The notes: generated by a model not told the origin, from the letters alone. A DNA stretch of 64,000 nt from Gammaproteobacteria bacterium (GCA_947469285.1 CANIOW010000013.1:26164-90163); one strand, 5' to 3'. Numbered from the stretch's first letter, positions 1-8,595 are shown. Program-made: numbers and translations.

Positions 1-105
1 CAATTGCTCCGCAAGGACCGCCCCATAGTCATCGCCAAAGATTCGCCGAAACATGCGAAGGGCATTCTCACGCTCTGCGGCGCTAATTTGAAGAAGGTCA
101 GACAA
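1..105 (-). CDS. Partial CDS, N-terminal 35 codons (possibly CMD family)
   Basis: An open frame runs off the left edge on the minus strand. The likely start is a TTG at 105-103, which overlaps the last codons of the upstream M24 gene. The readable start includes ISAAERENALRMFRRIFGDD and then a Gly-Ala-Val-rich stretch ending AEQL. This faintly resembles the opening of carboxymuconolactone-decarboxylase-like proteins, and a complete CMD-like gene lies in the same operon at 4725-5099. Only 35 residues are visible, so the family call is a guess; that it is coding is supported by the tight overlap and unbroken frame. Confidence 0.4.
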   Translation of the reverse strand, partial: MSDLLQISAAERENALRMFRRIFGDDYGAVLAEQL

Positions 106-1306
106 GCAACAGCTCCCGCGGCAGATCGTAAAGCCGCTCCGCGCCATTTCGGGTGATCAGCATGCTTTCCTCGAAGAACATGCCCCCCCACCCGATCTCG
201 TGGAGTTCCATGTCAAAGTTCAACACCATGTTTTCCACGATTTTGAAGTCGCCTAGCTGGCCGCCGGCAATGAACGGCACCTCAATATGATCGAGGCCGA
301 TCCCATGCGTGAACGCAAGTTCAAACGTCGGAATTCCGGAACGTCGTACTGCGGCGATCGTCTGATCTCGCAACACCGCGGTACTGGCACCGGGGCAAAG
401 ACCCCCATAAGCCACTTCGATGCCGGCTTCGTAGGCTGCCCAGTATCTCTTCAGCTTGGCGCTCGGCTCACCCAGAACGGCGGTGCGCTGCGCATCCCCC
501 ATATACCGCTGCCACTTGAGCATGGCATCGAAGCAAATCTGATCTCCTTCTTGAATCGGATAGCGCTTGTTGACTCGACCTGCTCCTGCACTGCGCGGAC
601 CTGCGCCGTTGAATGTAGCAAAGACGCGCGCGCCCTGCGACGCGACGGAGACTTCATAAGCCCGGTAAACATCTTCCCACGTCGCGCCATGGCGAATGGC
701 AGACACTGCCGACTGAATGGCAATCGCGTTCTTGCGAGCGCTTTCCCGCAATAAGACAATTTCATCCGGCGTCTTGACCATCCGGATTTCGATCAAGAGA
801 TTGCTAGCATCTACCACTTTCGCGCCGTCGAGCGTAGTACCCAGCGCCGCGGCGAACCGCGTATCGTCTAGCCCGATATGGCCAGTTGTCAGTCCTTTCT
901 CGCGCATTGCCGCCGCTGCTGCTTCCATGACCCCGGAATACGGCCGCGCTTCGAGTCTGTGTACCCATTTCGCGATCTCGATATCGGACGGATCGGTCAG
1001 TGGTTGGTCGGGATTGAAGGTATGCACCTTCAAAACACCGCCATAGATCCCAAAGTAATACATCCGAACATCAGGCATCCACGATGGCCGCTCCACTAGC
1101 ACTGCCGCTTCAATCTCCGTCACGATCAAGCATGGTTCGATCGATCGATCGCGCGGTAAAATTGCGCACGCTACCCACGGCACATCGTAGAGAAAGTCCG
1201 ATTCATAGTCGCTGAGGTAGTAGACGTTATTGGACGAGACGACGACAAGAGCCGACAGCCCTTCTCGATCCATAATCTCGTCAGCGCGATCCCGGTTAAG
1301 CAACAT
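98..1306 (-). CDS. M24 family (creatinase/prolidase-like) hydrolase
   Basis: A 402-residue protein with a creatinase-type N-terminal domain (about 1-165) and a C-terminal pita-bread M24 domain. Putative metal ligands are visible: the two Asp of FDAMLKWQRYMGDAQRT, the His of THGIGLDHIE, an Asp where most M24 enzymes have Glu (VLNFDMEL), and the Glu of FEESML. I chose the ATG at 1306 because the paralogues at 9413 and 32616 also begin MLLN. It follows a bicupin gene by 4 bases, so the two are probably cotranscribed. M24 members cleave Xaa-Pro peptide bonds or C-N bonds such as that of creatine; several, like creatinase, use no metal. The substrate cannot be read here. The Glu-to-Asp change argues against a routine aminopeptidase P. 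Confidence 0.8.
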   Translation of the reverse strand: MLLNRDRADEIMDREGLSALVVVSSNNVYYLSDYESDFLYDVPWVACAILPRDRSIEPCLIVTEIEAAVLVERPSWMPDVRMYYFGIYGGVLKVHTFNPDQPLTDPSDIEIAKWVHRLEARPYSGVMEAAAAAMREKGLTTGHIGLDDTRFAAALGTTLDGAKVVDASNLLIEIRMVKTPDEIVLLRESARKNAIAIQSAVSAIRHGATWEDVYRAYEVSVASQGARVFATFNGAGPRSAGAGRVNKRYPIQEGDQICFDAMLKWQRYMGDAQRTAVLGEPSAKLKRYWAAYEAGIEVAYGGLCPGASTAVLRDQTIAAVRRSGIPTFELAFTHGIGLDHIEVPFIAGGQLGDFKIVENMVLNFDMELHEIGWGGMFFEESMLITRNGAERLYDLPRELLLV

Positions 1307-1310
1307 GACG

Positions 1311-2174
1311 TTACCGGTACCTTTCCGATGCAAAATAGTTCCCGACGCGGGTTTCCCAGTCGTCGACGTCGCTATAGATACCAGTGTAGTAGTCGGATAG
1401 GTAGATTAGGAACAGCGCTCCGTTCTGTGTACATACCGGACCATGACGAATCCCCGGCGGCCGACCGATGTAGAAGTCTTTGTGCAGTACGAGATTCTCT
1501 TTGAAGTCCTCGCGTTTGTGGTCGTAGGTGAGACCGATATAGCAATCCCCGGCGATCAAGTACAGACACTCATTGTGAGGATGGTGTTCGGTGCCTGGAT
1601 CTACAAACCCCGGCGAAAGGACCGTCAACGCAACGACCTCCTTGGTACCATCATCCTTTCGAAGCGCCTTGGTGAGAACGCCGGGTGGGCGCGCTTCTTT
1701 CCCGGTGCGCGGGTCGACCCAGGTGGACTTCTTGACGATGTCCTTCATGGGATCCACCCACGGACGCTTCCAGGTATCGGTATGGGGGACATATCGATCG
1801 AGATTTGTTCCGGCGCGCGTTTCAGCACTGGCCTCGAACACGTACGGCCTGTCGGTAAAGACGAGCACCTTCGCTCCCGTGGCGGAGACGACTGGCCCAT
1901 AGGCCATGCCCGCGGGAATGTAAGTATAGGCACCAGTCGCAAATGACTGATCATCGATCTGCACTTGTCCTTCAAGGACGTACAAATCCAAAGACGCCGC
2001 ATTGCAACCCCGCGGACAGTGCCAGCCAGCCGGAACCTCCAGCACAAGATGCTGGCCCCCGGTCTTCAGCTCAACCGTCAGCGTCCGGGCGATTACGCCC
2101 GGGGCAGTTCCCCCGTTGAGGGGAAAGGTCTCCGCCCGACTCACGTCAAGGCAATCCTGTCGTTGCATGGCCAT
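1311..2174 (-). CDS. Bicupin-domain protein
   Basis: About 287 residues with two cupin barrels. The first (roughly 20-130) has lost the usual His ligands: its strand reads PAGWHCPRGCNAASLDLYVL. The second (roughly 175-270) keeps a metal site, EHHPHNECLYLIAGD followed by PPGIRHGP. The ATG at 2174 overlaps the stop of the upstream hydrolase gene by four bases (ATGA), so I prefer it over the upstream in-frame start at 2291. It belongs to the same broad family as the bicupins at 3891 and 8596. Cupins of this build are dioxygenases, isomerases or decarboxylases of small organic acids; the reaction is not evident. Pairing with an M24 gene recurs in the other arm of the locus. Confidence 0.75.
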   Translation of the reverse strand: MAMQRQDCLDVSRAETFPLNGGTAPGVIARTLTVELKTGGQHLVLEVPAGWHCPRGCNAASLDLYVLEGQVQIDDQSFATGAYTYIPAGMAYGPVVSATGAKVLVFTDRPYVFEASAETRAGTNLDRYVPHTDTWKRPWVDPMKDIVKKSTWVDPRTGKEARPPGVLTKALRKDDGTKEVVALTVLSPGFVDPGTEHHPHNECLYLIAGDCYIGLTYDHKREDFKENLVLHKDFYIGRPPGIRHGPVCTQNGALFLIYLSDYYTGIYSDVDDWETRVGNYFASERYR

Positions 2175-3055
2175 CAGCGTGAACTCCTCGTAGCAGTCAC
2201 CGGCTTGCGGGTGGAACGGGCAGGCCGATCCAGCGCGTTCAGGAACTTGTTCACCGCAGCGCAGCAATCTTTTGGCCGGGTGATCATGCAATACGTACTA
2301 CCGGCGCCCTTGATGGTCGCAAGTTCAACATCTGGCTTCAACGCCAGGAATCCATCCACGAGTGTTTTGTAACTCGCAGAGTTAAGTTTCTCGTCGCTGT
2401 TCAACGCGCTTTCGTCACCCATTAGCAATAGCGTCGGGCATCGGATGTTCGGTAGGTCTCCAGTGAGGTCGACGTTGCTATACGCCTCTAGCACTGCATC
2501 GATCGTTGCCAGATTCACGTTGGTGCGGTAGCAGCCTTTCGCCCACCGCTCGTAGCTAATGCCTTCCTTGGAGTAAAGCAGCTTGGGTGGCAGCACGACT
2601 CCAGCAAAGAGTCTGGACAGAGTTTCGATGCCAAAAACTCTCCCAACTCCGGCAGAGACTCGATAAATTTCTTTCCATGTCTGGTCCGCGCGAACAAACG
2701 GGTACGCGACGAGCGCATGCATCACTTCAGGGTATTTAGCGGCGAACCGCAGCCCAATAGAGGACCCAGTAGACGTGCACCAGAGACTGATCTTTTTGAT
2801 TCCCTCGTGATCGAGAATCGCCTTTAGGTCATCAACCCATCGTTCGGTCGAATACGGACCGGATTGACTCCAACCAGATTTACCGACGCCGCGATAATGC
2901 CAATGCAATATTCGACGGTGCGGCACTAGGTGTGGGTCGCAGAACTCAAACTGTTTATCGACCAGTGCGAATCCGCCAATCATCACGAGCGGAATCTCTC
3001 CTTGACCCCGAAGTTGGTACCAGAGATCTACTCCATCGACACGTATCTTCGGCAT
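2174..3055 (-). CDS. Alpha/beta-hydrolase fold protein lacking the catalytic His
   Basis: A 293-residue alpha/beta-hydrolase fold protein. The nucleophile elbow reads LWCTSTGSSIG, that is C-x-S-x-G instead of the usual G-x-S-x-G. A plausible acid residue sits in LLLMGDESALNSD. Where family members have GAGH before the final helix, this protein has KGAGSTYCMI, so the catalytic His is replaced by Ser. A basic tail (RPARSTRKPVTATRSSR) follows the fold. The gene sits 11 bases after the ADC-like gene and overlaps the bicupin that follows. It may be a non-hydrolytic member, such as a C-C lyase or a cofactor-free dioxygenase-like fold, or it may have a degenerate active site. Confidence 0.75.
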   Translation of the reverse strand: MPKIRVDGVDLWYQLRGQGEIPLVMIGGFALVDKQFEFCDPHLVPHRRILHWHYRGVGKSGWSQSGPYSTERWVDDLKAILDHEGIKKISLWCTSTGSSIGLRFAAKYPEVMHALVAYPFVRADQTWKEIYRVSAGVGRVFGIETLSRLFAGVVLPPKLLYSKEGISYERWAKGCYRTNVNLATIDAVLEAYSNVDLTGDLPNIRCPTLLLMGDESALNSDEKLNSASYKTLVDGFLALKPDVELATIKGAGSTYCMITRPKDCCAAVNKFLNALDRPARSTRKPVTATRSSR

Positions 3056-3066
3056 TGATCTTCCCC

Positions 3067-3894
3067 TCAGCTCAAGTAGTCGTGGATGACCCGCACACCG
3101 TGCAGACGAAATCCCATGGGCATCCAGTAGCCGCCGTACACCTCGCGCGGTTGGATGGGCATAAGTTCTTCATTGTCGGCCTCGAAAAATTTAAGCGTTG
3201 CCGGCCCATGCAGCACGTCTCCAAATACGGTGTCTGTCATCACCATTTGAGTCAGGTCGTGCACCAGCGGTCGACCACGGGGCGGGACATCGCAATCTGG
3301 GAAGTGGCGTTCGCATGTCAGTGGCAGATGACGCGTATAAAAGTCCATCGCCGAGGACGGCGATGTGTGCTGCGGCGAGAAGTTGATGTCGACGAGCTTT
3401 TCACCGTGGCGGGACACCGTTCGTCGCAAGCGACTGCCTAGCACAGCGGTCTGGCCCCCACCCGGCATCAACGGGTGCAATCCGCTTTGCTCAATCGTGG
3501 CAAACTTCGAACAGGCACCGAGAAACCAGCTGAGCGCAACGAGCCAGTCCCGATCACCCCATTGAAAGGCGGAGTACATCGTTCGAGTACCGTTGAGTAG
3601 GCAGGGCACTCCGATGACACAGACGTTGTAGTGCGTACGGGCAGGACCCATGTTGGCCGGATCTAAGCTTTCGGGATAACAGCGCAGGTGTGGCGTCCAG
3701 AGAAACACCTCACCCGAGTCATCCGCCTGTTTCAGTGGCGCCGGCAGCAGCGCCGCCAGAGCCTTCGGATCTGCTCGAAAGTGAATCACGAGCAAGTCGC
3801 CAGCGAACGCCCACGGCAGCGACGGCACCATCGACGCCTCGCCGCGCGGTGAAAAAGGCCTAGTGAATCCGCGCCCCAGATCCTGAAGGCTCAT
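3067..3894 (-). CDS. Acetoacetate-decarboxylase-like (ADC superfamily) protein
   Basis: About 275 residues. The ATG at 3894 overlaps the stop of the upstream bicupin by four bases, so I reject the longer frame reaching 4188, whose extra N-terminus looks like frame-shadow sequence. The opening SLPWAFAGDLLVIHFRAD and LLPAPLKQ match the start of acetoacetate decarboxylase-like proteins. The mid-protein FLGACSKFATI may correspond to the Lys-containing GxPKK-x-A/G segment, leaving one candidate Schiff-base Lys. ADC members act by Schiff base on beta-keto acids; many relatives are instead aldolase-dehydratases or hydratases. In this operon it could act on a ring-opened keto acid, which is inference from context. 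Confidence 0.6.
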   Translation of the reverse strand: MSLQDLGRGFTRPFSPRGEASMVPSLPWAFAGDLLVIHFRADPKALAALLPAPLKQADDSGEVFLWTPHLRCYPESLDPANMGPARTHYNVCVIGVPCLLNGTRTMYSAFQWGDRDWLVALSWFLGACSKFATIEQSGLHPLMPGGGQTAVLGSRLRRTVSRHGEKLVDINFSPQHTSPSSAMDFYTRHLPLTCERHFPDCDVPPRGRPLVHDLTQMVMTDTVFGDVLHGPATLKFFEADNEELMPIQPREVYGGYWMPMGFRLHGVRVIHDYLS

Positions 3895-4721
3895 GTGATG
3901 GATCCCCATGGCTGGCTCAATGGATGCGAATCGCCTCCGCTCGCGAGGTACCGACGACTGCGCTCCGCAGCCCATTCGGGCGAGTCGAACTTGAAGTCGA
4001 TGCGCCGCTCGCCGCGGCAGAACCACGTGGCACCGGGAACAGTAGCCTGTGGACCATGCGGCCGCAAACCCGGTCGAAAGATGTAGGTGCCTGCCGTAAC
4101 CAACCCGGTGTTGCCCATCAAGAACTCGCCCTCGAGCAGCAGCAACTCTTCCCAGGTGTCGTGGGACTCCAACCGAGGATCGGACCATGCCGGCCCGTGT
4201 CTCGTCAGCAAGGTGTACGCACCGGTCTCTGGGTGTTCCCGCAAGAACTTCACCCCCAATCCCGGACCCGTATCCTCTGCTGAGCGGCCTTCAAAGGACG
4301 GCGGGGGTAGCCAGGGTAAAGCGGGAATATGGGTAGGACCAATGCGCCACATCGGCGCTGAAGTTCCGTTTGGCGTCCAGTGGCTGGGACCCGCAGACAT
4401 CCACACGAGCTCGCAACCGCTTTCGCTATCGAGCAAGGGTATTGAGACGCCTGGCTCATAGACCGCATAGTCCCCGGCGCGGAGTACCGTCGTTCCCCAC
4501 GTCAGCTCACCACGCAGTACCAGCAACTCGATCTCGACCGTGAACGAACCGAGGTTAGGCCAATGCCAACGAGGGGGAATCTGCAAGTACAGCGACTCGG
4601 CTCCCGACACCGGGTCCGAGCTCAGCCGTGATAGGCGAGCCCCGGAGGCAACCCCATCAATACACCAGACATCCTCGGCGATGCTACCGAGCGTGAGGTA
4701 CTCAACATGGCCACGGCTCAT
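3891..4721 (-). CDS. Bicupin-domain protein
   Basis: A 276-residue protein with two cupin repeats. The first repeat contains LYLQIPPRWHWPNLGSF, VEIELLVLRGELTWG and a GDYAVYEPG turn, with few metal ligands. The second has LESHDTWEELLLLEGEF and FRPGLRPHGP, giving His, Glu and His in the right places for a metal. It resembles the bicupin at 8596 most closely: both begin M-x-x-x-HVE and share a run like GARLSRLSSDPVSG versus GAQLRLLSDDPANG. It lies three bases downstream of the CMD-like gene and overlaps the ADC-like gene. The function is unknown; metal-dependent oxygenase or isomerase are the likeliest options. Confidence 0.75.
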   Translation of the reverse strand: MSRGHVEYLTLGSIAEDVWCIDGVASGARLSRLSSDPVSGAESLYLQIPPRWHWPNLGSFTVEIELLVLRGELTWGTTVLRAGDYAVYEPGVSIPLLDSESGCELVWMSAGPSHWTPNGTSAPMWRIGPTHIPALPWLPPPSFEGRSAEDTGPGLGVKFLREHPETGAYTLLTRHGPAWSDPRLESHDTWEELLLLEGEFLMGNTGLVTAGTYIFRPGLRPHGPQATVPGATWFCRGERRIDFKFDSPEWAAERSRRYLASGGDSHPLSQPWGSIT

Positions 4722-4724
4722 CGG

Positions 4725-5099
4725 TTACTGCCCAACCGCAGGGTCGTAGGCTTTAGTGAGGTATTGGACTGCCATTTCAGCGACTGGGAAGCCCGCCTCG
4801 AGGCCGGTCAACAGCAGGATCTCTTCTACCTCTTCACGCGGAATCGCGTGGTAAGCGGCCATCTTCATGAAGAACTCCACCTCCGTGCGATTTAGGGCAG
4901 TGAAGACGCCAATACAACAGAGAATTTTTGTCCTGATGTCGAGGCGATCCGATTCCCAAATCGGAGTCATCGCCTGAATGGCGAGGGAGTGGAAGTAAGC
5001 CGGGCGGGTCTTCTTGATCCAATGATAGGTTTCTTCGCCTCCTTCGGGACCCCACAATTTTAAGCACACTGCTTTGAACCGCGCTTCCATGGCTTCCAT
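4725..5099 (-). CDS. Carboxymuconolactone decarboxylase (CMD)-like protein
   Basis: A protein of about 124 residues, helical, with the pattern of the CMD/AhpD family: RLDIRTKILCCIGVFTALNR, then REEVEEILLLTGLEAGFPVA. The ATG at 5099 has an AGAGGG ribosome site seven bases upstream and begins after the preceding methyltransferase gene; the longer in-frame start at 5147 overlaps that gene and is less likely. CMD proteins normally carry E-x-x-H in the second helix, and here the sequence is EVEFFMKMA, so the conserved His is a Phe. The CxxC of AhpD is also absent. It therefore probably has neither peroxiredoxin reductase nor classic decarboxylase chemistry. The gene is in the middle of the left arm operon. 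Confidence 0.7.
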   Translation of the reverse strand: MEAMEARFKAVCLKLWGPEGGEETYHWIKKTRPAYFHSLAIQAMTPIWESDRLDIRTKILCCIGVFTALNRTEVEFFMKMAAYHAIPREEVEEILLLTGLEAGFPVAEMAVQYLTKAYDPAVGQ

Positions 5100-5124
5100 A
5101 CTCAGGCCCTCTTGAGAGTGATAA

Positions 5125-6219
5125 TTAAGCGTCCGCCCGCTTTTCACCGATAGTCATCCACCACGGATACGAACCGAAGAAATAGCTTTCTCCTGACCCC
5201 CACCCTGTCAGCTCGTTCGGTAGTGCTACGTCACGAACAGATGTGAACCCGCCACGCTCAAACATCTCAACCCGATCGGACTGAAAAAACTCAGGAATGT
5301 AGGGATCGCTCATTCGACGTCCGGTTGAATCGAGCAGAAAGGCGGACAAGGGGCTGTAGCTCTCGCGCAAATCACGAAACGGCGGCGACTCCATGATGGC
5401 GAACACTCCGCCTGGGCGGAGTATTCGCAGTGCCTCGCGGACTGTGGCATCGCGTGCCTTGCGTGGAATCTCGTGAAACAACCAGACCGCGACCACCAGA
5501 TCGACGCTTGAGTCTGGAAGTCGCGTGTCCTCAGCATATCGCTGGAGAAACCTGACACGTTTGCCGCGCGACTCAGCGAGTCGGTGACCGTACTTAAGCA
5601 TAGCGGCGGCGTAATCTATGCCGAGAACCTCGGCGTCCGGATACAAATCGCAGTAGGGCAGCGTGCTCTTACCTACGCCACAACCTAGATCCACAATTCG
5701 TCGATAATCGCGGCGAGGAATGCCACGCGCCAACGCCCACCCCATTTCGTCGTGATCATCACGGTGAACGAGAAAAGGCCCGATCATCGTGTGATACAGC
5801 ACGCCGGCAAACTCAGCGTGGTAGTTACCGGGTTGGGTATGAATATCAATGCTACGGTAGTAGGTCGGCGGCGACAGGGCCGGGTCAAGCTCTATGGAAC
5901 CCAAAGCCCCTGGCTGATTAACTGCATCGAGCCAGTCGCGAACAGCAGTCTTCTGGCGCTCGATGGTCCCAAGCAAGGTGCGGAACAACCGGGCATGATT
6001 GTGAAACTCAAAAAACGCGCCGAATCGGTAGGATGGGCTGGGCTCCATGATTTCGGCAATCTCTCCGATGGTGGGCTTCTCCGAAGGCAAGCGTGACTGG
6101 TTCGTATGAAAGTGCTCGGTCATCGCCTTGCCGATCCCGGTGGAGTTGTAGCGCATCAGCGCCTCGACAAATTCGAGCTTGGCTCGCTCGGTGCAGGACG
6201 TCTGAATCGTTGACTCCAT
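5125..6219 (-). CDS. Class I SAM-dependent methyltransferase
   Basis: A 364-residue protein, first gene of the left arm. The ATG at 6219 follows CAGGGGA, a good ribosome site, so I prefer it to the ATG at 6288. The Rossmann core begins near residue 180: RIVDLGCGVGKST (motif I), AEVLGIDYAAAM (motif II), VDLVVAVWLFHEI (motif IV) and EALRILRPGGVFAIMESP. The first 170 residues are helical and may form a substrate lid, as in small-molecule O- or C-methyltransferases. It could also be a non-methylating member. A methyltransferase heading a catabolic operon is odd; demethylation or detoxification is possible. Confidence 0.75.
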   Translation of the reverse strand: MESTIQTSCTERAKLEFVEALMRYNSTGIGKAMTEHFHTNQSRLPSEKPTIGEIAEIMEPSPSYRFGAFFEFHNHARLFRTLLGTIERQKTAVRDWLDAVNQPGALGSIELDPALSPPTYYRSIDIHTQPGNYHAEFAGVLYHTMIGPFLVHRDDHDEMGWALARGIPRRDYRRIVDLGCGVGKSTLPYCDLYPDAEVLGIDYAAAMLKYGHRLAESRGKRVRFLQRYAEDTRLPDSSVDLVVAVWLFHEIPRKARDATVREALRILRPGGVFAIMESPPFRDLRESYSPLSAFLLDSTGRRMSDPYIPEFFQSDRVEMFERGGFTSVRDVALPNELTGWGSGESYFFGSYPWWMTIGEKRADA

Positions 6220-6250
6220 GTCGGTCCCCTGTGGAATGTTCGTATTGCTA

Positions 6251-6288
6251 AACAATTCGATCGTATTGTTTTTGTCAGATAAATGCAA
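6251..6288 (-). promoter_or_regulatory. Promoter candidate with 20-bp operator palindrome
   Basis: On the minus strand TTGCAT (6288-6283) and TACGAT (6265-6260) are separated by 17 bases. The -10 box lies inside AACAATTCGATCGTATTGTT (6251-6270), a 20-base palindrome with one mismatched pair. A repressor bound there would cover the -10 of the left-arm operon. The candidate transcription start lies about 35 bases before the ATG at 6219. Confidence 0.5.
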
Positions 6289-6380
6289 TATAGTCGTAAC
6301 TAATTCTCAATACAAATAAACCAACTACCTTGTTTTTAAGCAAAGTTTTAGGGTTTCTACAAGAAATAAAGTAGGAAAAA

Positions 6381-6402
6381 TAACCAGCCATATTGCTGGT
6401 TA
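6381..6402. repeat. Perfect inverted repeat in divergent promoter
   Basis: TAACCAGC (6381-6388) and GCTGGTTA (6395-6402) form 8-base arms with a 6-base loop. Read on the minus strand the hairpin is followed by TTTTT, so it could terminate leftward transcription. It lies upstream of the left-arm promoter and may instead be an operator for the receptor operon. Confidence 0.5.
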
Positions 6403-6468
6403 CCTTAATACCGAGATTCGTTTGGCGAACTCATGCTCGATGGTATTTTCAGGGGGGATTAGAAGATC

Positions 6469-8589
6469 ATGAATGAGAAATCACGTCGAGATCCGCGCCA
6501 CACCATGTTGGCGGCCTGCGGTGCTCTATCTGCCGCATTATCGATCGGCGCGGTCGCGCAGACGCCTGTAGAGCGTGGGGCATTAGAAGAAATAGTGGTC
6601 TCCGCACGCAAGCGCAATGAGAGCATTCAGGACATTCCCATCGCCGTATCGGCCGTCACCGAGGCGGCCATGGAGCGCCAGCAGTTCCGGGACCTCCGGG
6701 ACATGAGCTTTTCGGTGCCTAATCTGATCGCCTACAAGAACCAAACTACTGCAAACAGCTCGGCGCCATTCATACGGGGTATCGGCCAAGACGATTCGAC
6801 CCCCGTGGCCGAACAGGGCGTCGCCACCTATGTAGACGACGTCTACATGGCTCGCTCCCAAGGTGGGCTAGTCGATCTTATCGACTTCGAACGAATCGAA
6901 GTTCTGCGCGGCCCTCAGGGAACGCTGTACGGGCGAAATTCCTCTGGCGGCGCGCTGAAGTTCGTGACACGCAAGCCATCATTGACGGAATCCCGTTTCA
7001 TCGGTGACGCCACTCTCGGAAGCTTCAACCGCATGGATCTTCGGGCGGCCTACAGCATGCCTTTGATCCAAGACAAGCTTGGCGTAAAGATCGAGGCCAT
7101 CAGTCGAGACCGCGACGGTTACATGACACGGGTTGACAACGGCGATAAAGTTAATCGCATTGACCGCCAGGCCGCTCGACTGTCAGTCCGTTACGCCATC
7201 TCGGACAATCTGACGATGGACGTCGCATTCGACGCGGCCCGCGACCGATCTGGCATTCAAACGCCCTCGGCGATTCGCCCTGCCGAGAATGGATCGCTTC
7301 CGGGCGGCTACGAGTTTGTCTATGGGAGTCCGTATCGGACGGGGGCCGACGTTCCGGACAAAAACGTTTTCAACGGATGGGGCGCGTCGAACATACTGAC
7401 CTGGCAAACCGGTTGGGGCGAGTTCAAATCGGTGTCCGCATTTCGACGCTTCGATAACGAGTTCCATTCCGACCTCGGGGGTCGTCCGGCTAACCTGGAT
7501 CTCTATCGCGTACTCGATCAACGCCAGTTCACCCAAGAATTCCAGCTCGCCTCGTCAGGCGAGGGCGATTTCAATTACGCCGTTGGCTTGTTCTACCTTG
7601 ATGAAAAATTCCATAACGTCGACGTATTCCTATTTCTCGATGACTACATCCAGAGTACCAAGAGCTATGCGGTGTACGGAGAAGGTAGCTACAAGATCTT
7701 TGATCGCACTCGCATAACCTTTGGTGGTCGATACACCCAAGACAAGAAGAGCATTGATGGCGACTATATCGGCATCGGCGGCACCTTCGCAGTCGCGGGT
7801 TTAGAGGCTAACTTCAATAACTTTTCACCGAAGCTCGGTGTGGACTATCGATTGAACGATAAAGCACTTCTCTACGCGACGGTGACCGGGGGCTACAAGG
7901 CCGGCGGATTCCAGGGGTTCCCGCAGAATCTGACGGATATCACACAGGAGATCGTCAAACCCGAAAAGGTTCGAGCGTTTGAAATCGGCGCCAAGACCGA
8001 ATGGCTCGATGGACGCGTCATTGTCAATGGCGCCGCCTACTTTTCCGACTATAAGGACAAGCAGGTCAATTCGTTTAATCCAGCAACGCTTGGCTTCGTC
8101 GCTCGAAGTGTTGATGCCGAGATCAAGGGCATCGAGTTGGAGGTAACAGCGCGCCTGACCAATGACCTGACATTGTCAGGCTTTTTATCGACGCTGGATG
8201 GTAAAGTCACCAAGGCCAATGCCGCGGATGCACTCGTCCCCCCGGTTGGAAAGAAGCTTCCTTTTGTACCGAACGTGAGCGGCAAGATCGGCCTTGACTG
8301 GAATGTTCCGCTGGCCGGCGGCGGCGAGTGGTTTGTCGGCGCTAATATTGCGTACAAGGGCAAGATTTACTTCGCCACATCCAACGAGCCGTACGCCATA
8401 CAGAAAGCGCATGAACTCGTGGATGCCCGCTTCGGCTACCGCACCGCAGACAAGAAGCTCGAGGTATCAATGGGCGGCCGCAACCTTACGGACAAGCAGT
8501 GGGCGGACACCGGCGCGCTCATTGATGGCGGCGTGTTATGGATGGCAGAGCCGCGCACTTGGTCCATCACGTTCCGTTATCAGCAGTAG
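6469..8589 (+). CDS. TonB-dependent outer-membrane receptor
   Basis: A 706-residue receptor. A signal peptide (about 1-30, ending SIGAVAQ) is followed by a TonB box-like EEIVVSARKR, a plug domain with RGIGQDDSTPVAEQG, VDDVYMARS and the typical ERIEVLRGPQGTLYGRNSSG, and then a long beta-barrel. It heads the right arm of the locus and imports the arm's likely substrate across the outer membrane. A GGGGGG-AGAAG stretch precedes the ATG. The six bases to the next gene suggest one transcript through the MFS gene. The receptors at 18840 and 46202 belong to other catabolic operons. The ligand is unknown; small aromatic or glycosidic molecules are usual for this class in such bacteria. Confidence 0.93.
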   Translation: MNEKSRRDPRHTMLAACGALSAALSIGAVAQTPVERGALEEIVVSARKRNESIQDIPIAVSAVTEAAMERQQFRDLRDMSFSVPNLIAYKNQTTANSSAPFIRGIGQDDSTPVAEQGVATYVDDVYMARSQGGLVDLIDFERIEVLRGPQGTLYGRNSSGGALKFVTRKPSLTESRFIGDATLGSFNRMDLRAAYSMPLIQDKLGVKIEAISRDRDGYMTRVDNGDKVNRIDRQAARLSVRYAISDNLTMDVAFDAARDRSGIQTPSAIRPAENGSLPGGYEFVYGSPYRTGADVPDKNVFNGWGASNILTWQTGWGEFKSVSAFRRFDNEFHSDLGGRPANLDLYRVLDQRQFTQEFQLASSGEGDFNYAVGLFYLDEKFHNVDVFLFLDDYIQSTKSYAVYGEGSYKIFDRTRITFGGRYTQDKKSIDGDYIGIGGTFAVAGLEANFNNFSPKLGVDYRLNDKALLYATVTGGYKAGGFQGFPQNLTDITQEIVKPEKVRAFEIGAKTEWLDGRVIVNGAAYFSDYKDKQVNSFNPATLGFVARSVDAEIKGIELEVTARLTNDLTLSGFLSTLDGKVTKANAADALVPPVGKKLPFVPNVSGKIGLDWNVPLAGGGEWFVGANIAYKGKIYFATSNEPYAIQKAHELVDARFGYRTADKKLEVSMGGRNLTDKQWADTGALIDGGVLWMAEPRTWSITFRYQQ

Positions 8590-8595
8590 ACGGGC

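Larger units (their letters stand above)
6220..6468. promoter_or_regulatory. AT-rich divergent promoter region
   Basis: This 249-base stretch between the methyltransferase and the TonB receptor has no gene. It is much richer in A and T than its surroundings. It holds a 20-base near-palindrome (6251-6270), a minus-strand promoter candidate (6260-6288), an 8-base hairpin (6381-6402) and a G-rich ribosome site before the receptor start. It must drive both arms of the locus. Confidence 0.7.
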
